A stretch of 10,146 nucleotides of DNA, taken from assembly GCA_017999235.1 (NCBI GenBank), contig JAGOBN010000080.1:1-10146 (forward strand). The letters are read 5' to 3'. Of the stretch, positions 1 through 5,626 are shown piece by piece. The notes beneath the pieces were generated by a model. It had not been told where the DNA came from, made no database searches, and saw nothing but the letters and a program-made list of their open reading frames with translations. The translations under genes and the position numbers were made by a program. Positions within the stretch are counted from its first letter, which is position 1, and each line of letters begins with the position of its first letter. Origin of the DNA: Anaerolineales bacterium (GTDB lineage Bacteria; Chloroflexota; Anaerolineae; Anaerolineales; UBA6663).

Positions 1-345
1 GCCGCGGACGATGAGCGTGTCACCCGGCTGGGGCGCTTCCTGCGCCGCGCCAGCCTGGATGAACTGCCGCAGTTCTTCAATGTGCTGAAAGGCGAGATGA
101 GCCTGGTGGGACCGCGCCCGGAACAGCAGTTCATCGTGGACGCCTACGCGCCCTGGCAGCGCCAGCGGTTGGCGGTGCCGCCCGGCATCACCGGCTGGTG
201 GCAGGTGAACGGGCGCGGCGAGCTGCCCATGCACTTGAACACCCACCTGGATCTGTACTACATTCGCAACTACTCGCTGTGGCTGGATCTGGTGATCCTG
301 TGGAAAACCGTGGGCGCGGTGATCCGCCGGCGGGGGGCGTTTTGA
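1..345 (+). CDS. Polyprenyl-phosphate sugar-1-phosphate transferase, C-terminal part (5' end outside window)
   Basis: This is the last 114 codons of a bacterial sugar transferase (Pfam Bac_transf, monotopic phosphoglycosyltransferase, WbaP/WcaJ/PglC-like). The family moves a sugar-1-phosphate from a nucleotide sugar to undecaprenyl phosphate on the cytoplasmic face of the membrane, the first step of a lipid-linked glycan. Visible motifs, numbered in the fragment: [16 protein letters not shown] (9-24), holding the conserved Asp-Glu pair (D20-E21) that matches the catalytic dyad of Pgl[11 protein letters not shown] (31-40); and [17 protein letters not shown] (60-76). The end, [13 protein letters not shown] then RRRGAF, is typical of a complete C-terminus. 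The upstream membrane anchor and the start codon are not in the window. The tail resembles Chloroflexota homologues from memory. The stop codon overlaps a possible TTG start of the next gene. The sugar specificity cannot be read from this fragment. Confidence 0.95.
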   Translation, partial: AADDERVTRLGRFLRRASLDELPQFFNVLKGEMSLVGPRPEQQFIVDAYAPWQRQRLAVPPGITGWWQVNGRGELPMHLNTHLDLYYIRNYSLWLDLVILWKTVGAVIRRRGAF

Positions 346-1535
346 GGGGCCAGCCCGCCGGCGCTGACCCGCCGGGGCGGCGTACGGGCGGCCTGCATGT
401 GGTGCAGATTGGCTCTGATGACAGCGTTTTTGAGCCGGCGGCGCCTTCGGACACCCGGCGCCGGCAGAGGCTGTATGGCCAGCTCCTGGCCGAGCGCCGG
501 CCGGGCAGCCAGTTAACGTATCTGGTATTGACCAAGCGCACCGGGGCGGCCGCTTTTCAAGACGGGAATGTCACCTTTCAACCCGTGCCGGGCGTAGGCC
601 CCCAGCGGTGGCGGCAGCTGTGGGCGGCCTTGCTGGAATTGCGCCGGCGCCAGCCGCCGGCGGTGGTGGCCACCCAGACCATCTTCACTGACGCCTGGCT
701 GGCGTTGCTGGCGGGTTGGCCGGGCAGTTTTCCCGTTGTCGGGCAGATCCATTTTGATCTGTATGCCCCCGCCGCGCTCGCCGAGAATCTGGGGCCAGGC
801 CGCGGCGCGCGCTGGCGTCTGGCCCTGGCTTTACGGCTGCTGGGCCGGCTGGCGGCGGTGCGCGTGGTTGGGCGGCGCCTGGAAGCCCGCTTGCGGGCGG
901 AGGGCCGCTCCCGCCAGATTCATGTGCTCCCGGTGCCGGTCACCCTGACCATGCCGGTGACGACCGCCGCGGCCCCCCGCCGGCCCTGCGTCCTGTTTGT
1001 CGGCCGGCTGGTCCCAGCCAAGAATCTGGCGGCCTGGCTGCGGGTGGCGGCCCGCGTGCGGGCCGCAGCGCCCGAGGTCGAGTTCGAATGGGCCGGCGAC
1101 GGCCCACTGCGGGATACCTTAGGGGCTGAGGCCGAGCGCTTGGGTCTCCGGACCGGGTTTCGCCTGCGCGGCGCGGTGCCCCATGACGCTTTGCCGGCCC
1201 TCTACCAAAACGCGGCCGTCTTCCTGTTGACCTCGCATTACGAGGGTTTCGGGCGGGTGGCGGTGGAAGCCGGGCTGGCGGAAGTGCCGGTGGTGGCGCC
1301 GCAGCTCACGGGCGTGGAGGACATCGTCGTATCCGGCGAGACCGGTTTTCTGCACGCGCTCGGCGACGAGGCCGGCCTAGCCGCTTCGGTGGTCTGGTTG
1401 TTGCAGCATCCCGCGCAGCGCGCTCAGATGGGCCGGGCCGCACGGGAGCGTGTCCGCCAATTGTATGACCCCCAGCGCCTGGCCGACGCCTGGGTGAGCC
1501 TCCTGATTAGCGCGGCCGAAGGGACGTTGACGTGA
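342..1535 (+). CDS. Glycosyltransferase family 4 (GT4, GT-B fold)
   Basis: Retaining GT-B glycosyltransferase, expected to add a sugar from a nucleotide donor to the growing lipid-linked glycan in the cytoplasm. Numbered from TTG 342 (397 aa), the N-terminal Rossmann domain begins at LHVVQIG (18-24) and the donor-binding domain near 214. Motifs: FVGRLVPAKN (219-228), GDGPLRD (252-258) and SHYEGFGRVAVEAGLAEVP (298-316), where E301 and E309 form the E-x7-E motif. The start is uncertain. TTG 342 overlaps the upstream stop, has G-rich sequence just before it and gives a usual family length. GTG 399 would give 378 aa but would begin inside the first beta strand. The reading frame stays open further upstream to ATG 198, but that stretch overlaps the sugar transferase and does not look like protein. 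The stop overlaps the next gene's GTG. Donor and acceptor are unknown. Confidence 0.93.
   Translation: MRGQPAGADPPGRRTGGLHVVQIGSDDSVFEPAAPSDTRRRQRLYGQLLAERRPGSQLTYLVLTKRTGAAAFQDGNVTFQPVPGVGPQRWRQLWAALLELRRRQPPAVVATQTIFTDAWLALLAGWPGSFPVVGQIHFDLYAPAALAENLGPGRGARWRLALALRLLGRLAAVRVVGRRLEARLRAEGRSRQIHVLPVPVTLTMPVTTAAAPRRPCVLFVGRLVPAKNLAAWLRVAARVRAAAPEVEFEWAGDGPLRDTLGAEAERLGLRTGFRLRGAVPHDALPALYQNAAVFLLTSHYEGFGRVAVEAGLAEVPVVAPQLTGVEDIVVSGETGFLHALGDEAGLAASVVWLLQHPAQRAQMGRAARERVRQLYDPQRLADAWVSLLISAAEGTLT
1519..1524 (+). promoter_or_regulatory. Ribosome binding site for the methyltransferase at 1532
   Basis: AAGGGA lies 7 bases before the GTG start at 1532, inside the end of the upstream glycosyltransferase gene. 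With the 4-base stop/start overlap it supports the GTG as the true start and suggests translational coupling. Confidence 0.5.
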
Positions 1536-2320
1536 ACCGCCTGTACTGGCTGGGCAACGCTGCGAAAACCAAGATCATCGCGGAGCTGCTGCGGCGGGCT
1601 GAAGGCCGGGAAGTCTTGATCTTCGATTACGGCTGTGGTCAGGGAGGCGATTGGGCCCGCATTTTGACCGACTACCCGCATTTGCGCCTGGTCGGCTATG
1701 ATCCTTCGGCCGCGAGCATCGCCGTGGCCCGCGCCCGCCTGCAAGGCTGTCGGGCCGAATTCTTCAGCGGCGCCGCCCTGCCAGAGTTCCAGTTCAAGGC
1801 CGATTTCGTGGTCAGTTTCAGCGTGCTCGAACACGTCTATGACCGGCCGGCCTATATCCACACGCTCAAGGCGCGTCTGGCGGACCGGGGCCTGGCCTAC
1901 CTCAATTATGATGACGGGCATTTCCGGCAGGCCCTGGATCTGGGCCTGCCGCGGGCCTGGCCGGGCCAGGTGCGGGAGTGGCTGGACAATCAGCGGGTGC
2001 GCGGGTGGGCGCGGCTGGGCCGGCCGGCGCATTATCAGGCGCGCGTCGAGCGGGGCGCCGCCGACCGTCTGGTGCGGGAAGCCGGGCTGCAGGTGCGCGA
2101 GGTGTTCTATAGCAACCTGGCCGCCCTCAAACTGCTCTTCACGACGGTGCCCCCGGATCGGCGTGAGGCGTATGCGCGGGTGTGGCTGGATTTTGAAGAT
2201 GCGCTGAACGCGCGTTTCCTGGCCGAAGGAGCGCCGGTCTGGGGCGACCCCGCCAATCTCTGGAGGTTTATGCCTTCGCGAACTCTGGTCCTAGCCCATC
2301 CCGAAGCGCCCGGGCTTTGA
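1532..2320 (+). CDS. Class I SAM-dependent methyltransferase
   Basis: This 262-aa protein has a class I methyltransferase core. The glycine-rich SAM-binding loop is LIFDYGCGQGGDW (29-41). The acidic residue after strand 2 is in GYDPS (55-59, D57). Motif IV is VVSFSVLEHVYDR (93-105), of the kind seen in Methyltransf_11/23 proteins. LAYLNYDDGHFRQ (121-133) follows. The last 120 or so residues have no motif I recognise and may form the acceptor-binding part. It starts at GTG 1532, overlapping the upstream stop by 4 bases, with a Shine-Dalgarno-like AAGGGA upstream. Its place as first of four methyltransferases inside a glycan locus suggests methylation of a sugar hydroxyl or other glycan substituent. 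The acceptor cannot be told from sequence, and a lipid or small-molecule substrate is not excluded. Confidence 0.9.
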   Translation: MNRLYWLGNAAKTKIIAELLRRAEGREVLIFDYGCGQGGDWARILTDYPHLRLVGYDPSAASIAVARARLQGCRAEFFSGAALPEFQFKADFVVSFSVLEHVYDRPAYIHTLKARLADRGLAYLNYDDGHFRQALDLGLPRAWPGQVREWLDNQRVRGWARLGRPAHYQARVERGAADRLVREAGLQVREVFYSNLAALKLLFTTVPPDRREAYARVWLDFEDALNARFLAEGAPVWGDPANLWRFMPSRTLVLAHPEAPGL

Positions 2321-2323
2321 GCC

Positions 2324-2328
2324 GGGAG
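2324..2328 (+). promoter_or_regulatory. Ribosome binding site deciding the start at 2334
   Basis: GGGAG is followed after 5 bases by ATG 2334. An alternative in-frame GTG at 2328 overlaps this element, so the ATG is the better start of the second methyltransferase. Confidence 0.6.
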
Positions 2329-2333
2329 TGACC

Positions 2334-3026
2334 ATGCTTCTGCCCGCTCGCCGACCGACCCTCGCCCGCTGGCGGGCGCTGTCTGGGACAACCTTCAGCT
2401 TGTTGCGCAGCTTGGAGTATGAGCGCCTGGCGGGCTTGCGGTTGACAGGCCGGGTGTTGGATGTGGGCGGCGGTCTGCGCAACGATTACACGCATCTCTT
2501 CGAGTTGGCGGGCACGCTGGACTCGGTCAATATCGACCCCACGCGGCGCCCGAGCTGTTTGGCTGATTTGAACCGGGCCTGGCCGTTGGCCGCGAGCTGT
2601 TATGACGGCGTGATTTCGCTTAACACCCTGGAACACCTGGTCAATGACCGCCTGGCTCTGGCTGAAATGGCCCGGATCCTGAAACCGGGCGGGGTTGCTT
2701 ATCTGGTGGTGCCGTTTATTTATCGGGTGCATGGCTCGCCGTATGACTATCACCGCCACACCGCCGCCGCCTGGATCGAAATGCTCGTCGCGGCCGGCTT
2801 TGCGCGGAGCCAGATCCAGGTGGAGCCCTTGGCGTTTGGCCGCCTTGCCAGCGGGTTTGCGCTTGTTGAGTTCCTGTGGCCGCCGCCGGCGCGCTGGCTG
2901 ATGAAGAAGGCGGTGATGTTGGCCATGGTGGCGCGCGAAGCGCTGCGGCGCGGGCCAGTGGCGGAAGAAATGGATGTGCCGCTGGGCTATTTCATCACGG
3001 CCGTTAAAGAGTCGCGCCCGGGTTGA
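2334..3026 (+). CDS. Class I SAM-dependent methyltransferase (Methyltransf_11-like)
   Basis: This 230-aa protein has all the marks of a small class I methyltransferase: motif I GRVLDVGGG (39-47), NIDPT with the ribose-binding acidic residue (66-70), SLNTLEHLVNDR (95-106) and LKPGGVAYLVVPF (116-128). The segment PFIYRVHGSPYDYHRHT (127-143) is a pattern I associate with methyltransferases from polysaccharide loci, where the aromatic and histidine residues probably line the acceptor site. I chose ATG 2334 over GTG 2328 because GGGAG sits 5 bases upstream. A 13-base gap separates it from the previous gene, unlike the overlaps elsewhere. Three 60-base blocks counted inside it (2461-2520, 2701-2760, 2821-2880) average about 60% GC, a little below its neighbours. 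It probably methylates the glycan or its precursor (inference). Confidence 0.92.
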   Translation: MLLPARRPTLARWRALSGTTFSLLRSLEYERLAGLRLTGRVLDVGGGLRNDYTHLFELAGTLDSVNIDPTRRPSCLADLNRAWPLAASCYDGVISLNTLEHLVNDRLALAEMARILKPGGVAYLVVPFIYRVHGSPYDYHRHTAAAWIEMLVAAGFARSQIQVEPLAFGRLASGFALVEFLWPPPARWLMKKAVMLAMVAREALRRGPVAEEMDVPLGYFITAVKESRPG

Positions 3027-3097
3027 CGGCGCTGGCCCAGTTCGGCGATTGACGAGAGCCGGGCGTGTCATCCCGCGGACCCGGACGGGAGAAGAAC
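3027..3097 (+). other. Short gap between the second and third methyltransferase genes
   Basis: This is the longest stretch without an assigned gene. It has no stem-loop followed by a T run. There is a TTGACG at 3023-3028 and another at 3049-3054, but neither has a convincing -10 element 16-18 bases downstream. A GTG at 3065 could extend the next gene into this stretch, with GAGAG at 3054-3058 as a possible ribosome binding site. I see no other feature in it. Confidence 0.4.
3087..3091 (+). promoter_or_regulatory. Ribosome binding site before TTG 3098
   Basis: GGGAG, within a purine-rich GGGAGAAGAA run, lies 6 bases before TTG 3098. It is a better match than anything before the in-frame GTG at 3065, so it is the main reason to begin the third methyltransferase at the TTG. 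Confidence 0.5.
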
Positions 3098-3715
3098 TTG
3101 GGATTTGAGCGGGTTTCAAAATACGAGGTGGTGGCCCGGCGAACGGTGGACGCCAGCGGGGTGCTGGTGGACGTCGGCGCGCGTGACCGCGTGCTGAATA
3201 CGTATTTGCGTTCGCGGCACTTGCGCTATCTGTCGGCTGATCTCGGTCAGGGGCATGATTTCTGCTGGGATCTGGAAGGCGTCCTGGCCGTGCCGGACAG
3301 TGCTTTTGATGTAGTAGTCGCGTTGGATGTGCTCGAGCATGTGGAGCACATTCACCTCGCGCTGCGGGAATTGATCCGCATCGCCCGAACGCGGGTATTT
3401 ATCTCGCTCCCTAATCTGGCGGCATTGGCGTTTCGCCTGCACTTCCTGCGGCACGGCCAGATTTCAATGAAACATGCGCTGCTTCCAGAGCATCAAGGTG
3501 ATCGGCATCGCTGGCTGACCTCGTATACGCAAATTCAAGGTTTTGTGCGCCACCTCGCCGCCGAGAGCCACTGTCAGCTCACGCAATATGATCTGTTGGC
3601 GGGTTATGGCCGGACGCACAGCTTCCTGGCGCGTCTGCCCTTGCCGGCCGCGTTGCGGACCTATACCGTGCTGTTTGAACTAACCAAGGCTGTGATGCCG
3701 GAGGGGCGGCCGTGA
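3098..3715 (+). CDS. Class I SAM-dependent methyltransferase, low GC
   Basis: This is a methyltransferase-fold protein of 205 aa from TTG 3098, or 216 aa if GTG 3065 is used. Motif I is VLVDVGARDR (22-31), a variant with only one glycine of the usual loop. ADLGQGHD (47-54) carries the acidic residue after strand 2, and FDVVVALDVLEHVEH (70-84) is a classic Methyltransf_11 motif IV. ISLPN (102-106) and PEHQGDRHRWLTSYTQI (130-146) follow, the latter His-rich and probably at the acceptor site. The TTG start is preferred because of the GGGAG 6 bases upstream and because residues encoded from 3065 to 3097 (SSRGPGREKN) look non-conserved. Four 60-base blocks counted between 3301 and 3600 hold about 55% G+C, far below the 75-82% of blocks counted in flanking genes, which points to separate acquisition. 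It probably acts on the same glycan, but the substrate is unknown. Confidence 0.87.
   Translation: MGFERVSKYEVVARRTVDASGVLVDVGARDRVLNTYLRSRHLRYLSADLGQGHDFCWDLEGVLAVPDSAFDVVVALDVLEHVEHIHLALRELIRIARTRVFISLPNLAALAFRLHFLRHGQISMKHALLPEHQGDRHRWLTSYTQIQGFVRHLAAESHCQLTQYDLLAGYGRTHSFLARLPLPAALRTYTVLFELTKAVMPEGRP
3327..3351 (+). repeat. Inverted repeat inside the third methyltransferase gene
   Basis: ATGTGCTC (3327-3334) and GAGCACAT (3344-3351) are perfect 8-base inverted arms around a 9-base loop. A G-U, a G-C and a T-A pair can extend the stem outward. The arms encode the conserved VLEHVEH motif, so coding constraint may explain them. Confidence 0.35.
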
Positions 3716-3731
3716 GGGGGCCTAAGCGGGC

Positions 3732-4589
3732 GTGGTCCAGGCGGTCAACGGCGCGGACCGGCCAGGCGGCGCGGTGACGGAACTGAAGCGGCGGCCTCGG
3801 CATGGGCTGTGGGCGGCCATGCGCCGTCTGCAGCCCGTATCGGCCAGCTGGGTTGAGACGTTGCTGTTTCTGGCGGCCCAGCATTGGCCGGCAGCCCGCG
3901 GCTGGCCTTTCCGTTTCCGCCGGGCCGGCCGGCCGTTCTGGGTCCGTCCCGCCGATGCTGCTGCGCTGGAAGACGTGCTGCTGAACCACGAATACGATTT
4001 TGTGGTGGAAGTGGTGCGGCGCCCGGGGCCGGCGCCTGTGATCATCGATGCGGGCGCCAACATCGGCTTATTCTCCCGGATGATTCTGGATGCCCGGCCG
4101 GACGCGCACGTTCATTCACTGGAGCCGGGCGCGCCGGCCTACCGAGTTCTCCAGAGAAATTGGGCGGCGCGGCGCCCCGCCGCTTGGCAGCTCCACCCGC
4201 TGGCCTTGTGGCAGACGGCCGGCCCGATCCAGTTTTCCAACCGGGCCGCCAGCACCTCCAGCCGGGTGGCGGCGCTGGGGTCGCAGGAGGGCTTGGCGAC
4301 CGTGCCGGCGGTGACTTTGCCCGGTTTTTGGGAACAGCATGTGCGCGGGCCGGTCACCTTGCTGAAGCTGGATATTGAAGGCGCGGAGGAAGTTGTGTTG
4401 AGCCAGGGTGAAGGCGTGTTGGCTCAGATCGAACACCTGGTGGTGGAGATCCATCCGCCAGCCGCGGACACGGAGCGTATGGAGGCTCTTCTGCGGCGGC
4501 ACTTTGTCCATTTGGAGCGCCTCGGCGGCCGCGCCTCCAGCAAACCCCTGATCTGGGCCCGCCGGACGGAACGGGCGGCGGCGGAATGA
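3732..4589 (+). CDS. FkbM family methyltransferase
   Basis: This 285-aa protein has the FkbM domain in its C-terminal two thirds. Motif I is VIIDAGANIGLFS (103-115), LEPG (130-133) holds the acidic residue after strand 2, LKLDIEGAEEVVL (211-223) is the FkbM signature, and VVEIHPP (237-243) is strand 5. Known FkbM-family proteins include O-methyltransferases of polyketide and sugar hydroxyls, and they are common in polysaccharide loci, so O-methylation of a sugar in this glycan is the likely role (inference). The first 70 or so residues are Arg- and Trp-rich and have no motif I know. The start is uncertain. GTG 3732 has no good ribosome binding site, GTG 3774 has a weak AGGCGG upstream, and ATG 3819 would remove 29 residues without touching the domain. 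The stop overlaps the next ATG in an ATGA junction. Confidence 0.93.
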   Translation: MVQAVNGADRPGGAVTELKRRPRHGLWAAMRRLQPVSASWVETLLFLAAQHWPAARGWPFRFRRAGRPFWVRPADAAALEDVLLNHEYDFVVEVVRRPGPAPVIIDAGANIGLFSRMILDARPDAHVHSLEPGAPAYRVLQRNWAARRPAAWQLHPLALWQTAGPIQFSNRAASTSSRVAALGSQEGLATVPAVTLPGFWEQHVRGPVTLLKLDIEGAEEVVLSQGEGVLAQIEHLVVEIHPPAADTERMEALLRRHFVHLERLGGRASSKPLIWARRTERAAAE

Positions 4590-5626
4590 ATATCCTGGTC
4601 GTCAATTACGAGATGGACGACGATTCCGTCGCCCTGGCCTGGCAAATCCGGGTCGTGCGGGCCCTGGCCGGCCGCTGCGACCGGGTGGTGGTGCTGACTT
4701 TGCGCCGGGGCGCCGGCGCGGTGCCGGCCAACGTGACGGTCGAAACGCTGGCCGGCCCCGCCGGCCTTCCCTGGCTCGGCAAGCGGCTGGCGCGTCTGCG
4801 GCAGGCCGGGCGGCTCTGCCGCCAGTATGCCGTGGACGCCGTCTTCATTCATATGGCGCATCAACTGGCCTATGAGCTCTACCCCGTGTTCGCGGCGCGG
4901 CGTCTGCCCGTGCTGTTGTGGTATGCCCATGGGACGCTGAGCTGGCATGTGCGGTTAGCCCACGCATGTGTTGATCGCGTGGTGACGTCGACGCCGGAAG
5001 GGTTCCGCATCGCGTCGCCTAAGCGCCACATCATCGGCCAAGGCGTGGATACCGACCTGTTCACCCTGCGTCCTCGGGCGCCGGCCGCGCGGGAGATACT
5101 GGTCGTCAGCCGGATTTCACGCCGGAAGCGCCTGGCCCTGCTGCTGGAAGTGAGCGAACACCTGCGGGCGGATGGTCTGCGCCTGGTCATCGTGGGCGCG
5201 CCGTTGACGGAAGCTGACCGCCGCTATCAGGCTGAACTGCAGGCCGTCATCGCCCAGCGGGCTTTGCCCGTAACCCTGGCAGGGTTTGTGCCGCTGGCGG
5301 CCATTCCGCCGCTGTATGAGAATGCCGTCGCCCACCTCAGCCTCAGCCAGACCAACAGCCTGGATAAGAGCCTGCTGGAAGCCCTGGCCTGCGGCTGCCC
5401 AGCGCTGACCAGCAACCCGGCCTTTCAGAGCTTGCTGGCGCCTTTTCCGGGCCTATTCATCACCGATAAGCAGCCCGCGGCGATTGCCGCGCAGGTGCGC
5501 GCGGTCCTCGCCCGCCCCGCCGATTTTGCGCCGCCCGCGCTCCGGGCTCTGATCGTCGGACACCATGACCTAGGCTCGTATACCGAGTGTTTGTTGGAGC
5601 ATTTGCATGCGCTCCGCGCTCGCTAA
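4586..5626 (+). CDS. Glycosyltransferase family 4 with variant E-x7-E motif
   Basis: This 346-aa GT-B glycosyltransferase starts at MNILVVNYEM with an ATGA overlap to the FkbM gene. The domain linker is near GQGVDTDLF (151-159). VSRISRRKR (174-182) is the phosphate-contacting loop of the C-terminal domain. The catalytic-site motif reads TNSLDKSLLEALACG (256-270). The second Glu (E265) is present, but the position of the first is Asn (N257). A small-residue-rich 'SLDK...LEAMACG' form is familiar from a subset of GT4 proteins, so the enzyme is probably active, but donor contacts may differ. GFVPLAAIPPLYENAVAHLSLSQ (233-255) precedes it. The 3' end overlaps the flippase gene by 20 bases. Its role is most likely addition of one sugar to the lipid-linked repeat; donor and acceptor are unknown. 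Confidence 0.92.
   Translation: MNILVVNYEMDDDSVALAWQIRVVRALAGRCDRVVVLTLRRGAGAVPANVTVETLAGPAGLPWLGKRLARLRQAGRLCRQYAVDAVFIHMAHQLAYELYPVFAARRLPVLLWYAHGTLSWHVRLAHACVDRVVTSTPEGFRIASPKRHIIGQGVDTDLFTLRPRAPAAREILVVSRISRRKRLALLLEVSEHLRADGLRLVIVGAPLTEADRRYQAELQAVIAQRALPVTLAGFVPLAAIPPLYENAVAHLSLSQTNSLDKSLLEALACGCPALTSNPAFQSLLAPFPGLFITDKQPAAIAAQVRAVLARPADFAPPALRALIVGHHDLGSYTECLLEHLHALRAR
5596..5599 (+). promoter_or_regulatory. Ribosome binding site for the flippase gene
   Basis: GGAG lies 7 bases before ATG 5607, within the end of the glycosyltransferase gene. It supports this ATG as the start, giving a 20-base gene overlap. Confidence 0.55.

Noticed and set aside
198..341. Upstream extension of the first GT4 to ATG 198
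   Set aside because: It would overlap the sugar transferase by nearly 150 bases, and the encoded Arg/Pro/Gly-rich residues precede a normal GT4 first strand. It looks like an out-of-frame reading of the transferase.
3023..3051. Possible sigma-70 promoter with TTGACG at 3023
   Set aside because: The region 17 bases downstream (CGATTG/GATTGA) is a poor match to TATAAT, and the TTGACG overlaps the stop of the preceding gene. No second element supports it.
3713..3774. Gap before the FkbM gene as a terminator or promoter
   Set aside because: It is G-rich but has no stem-loop with a T run and no paired -35/-10 elements.
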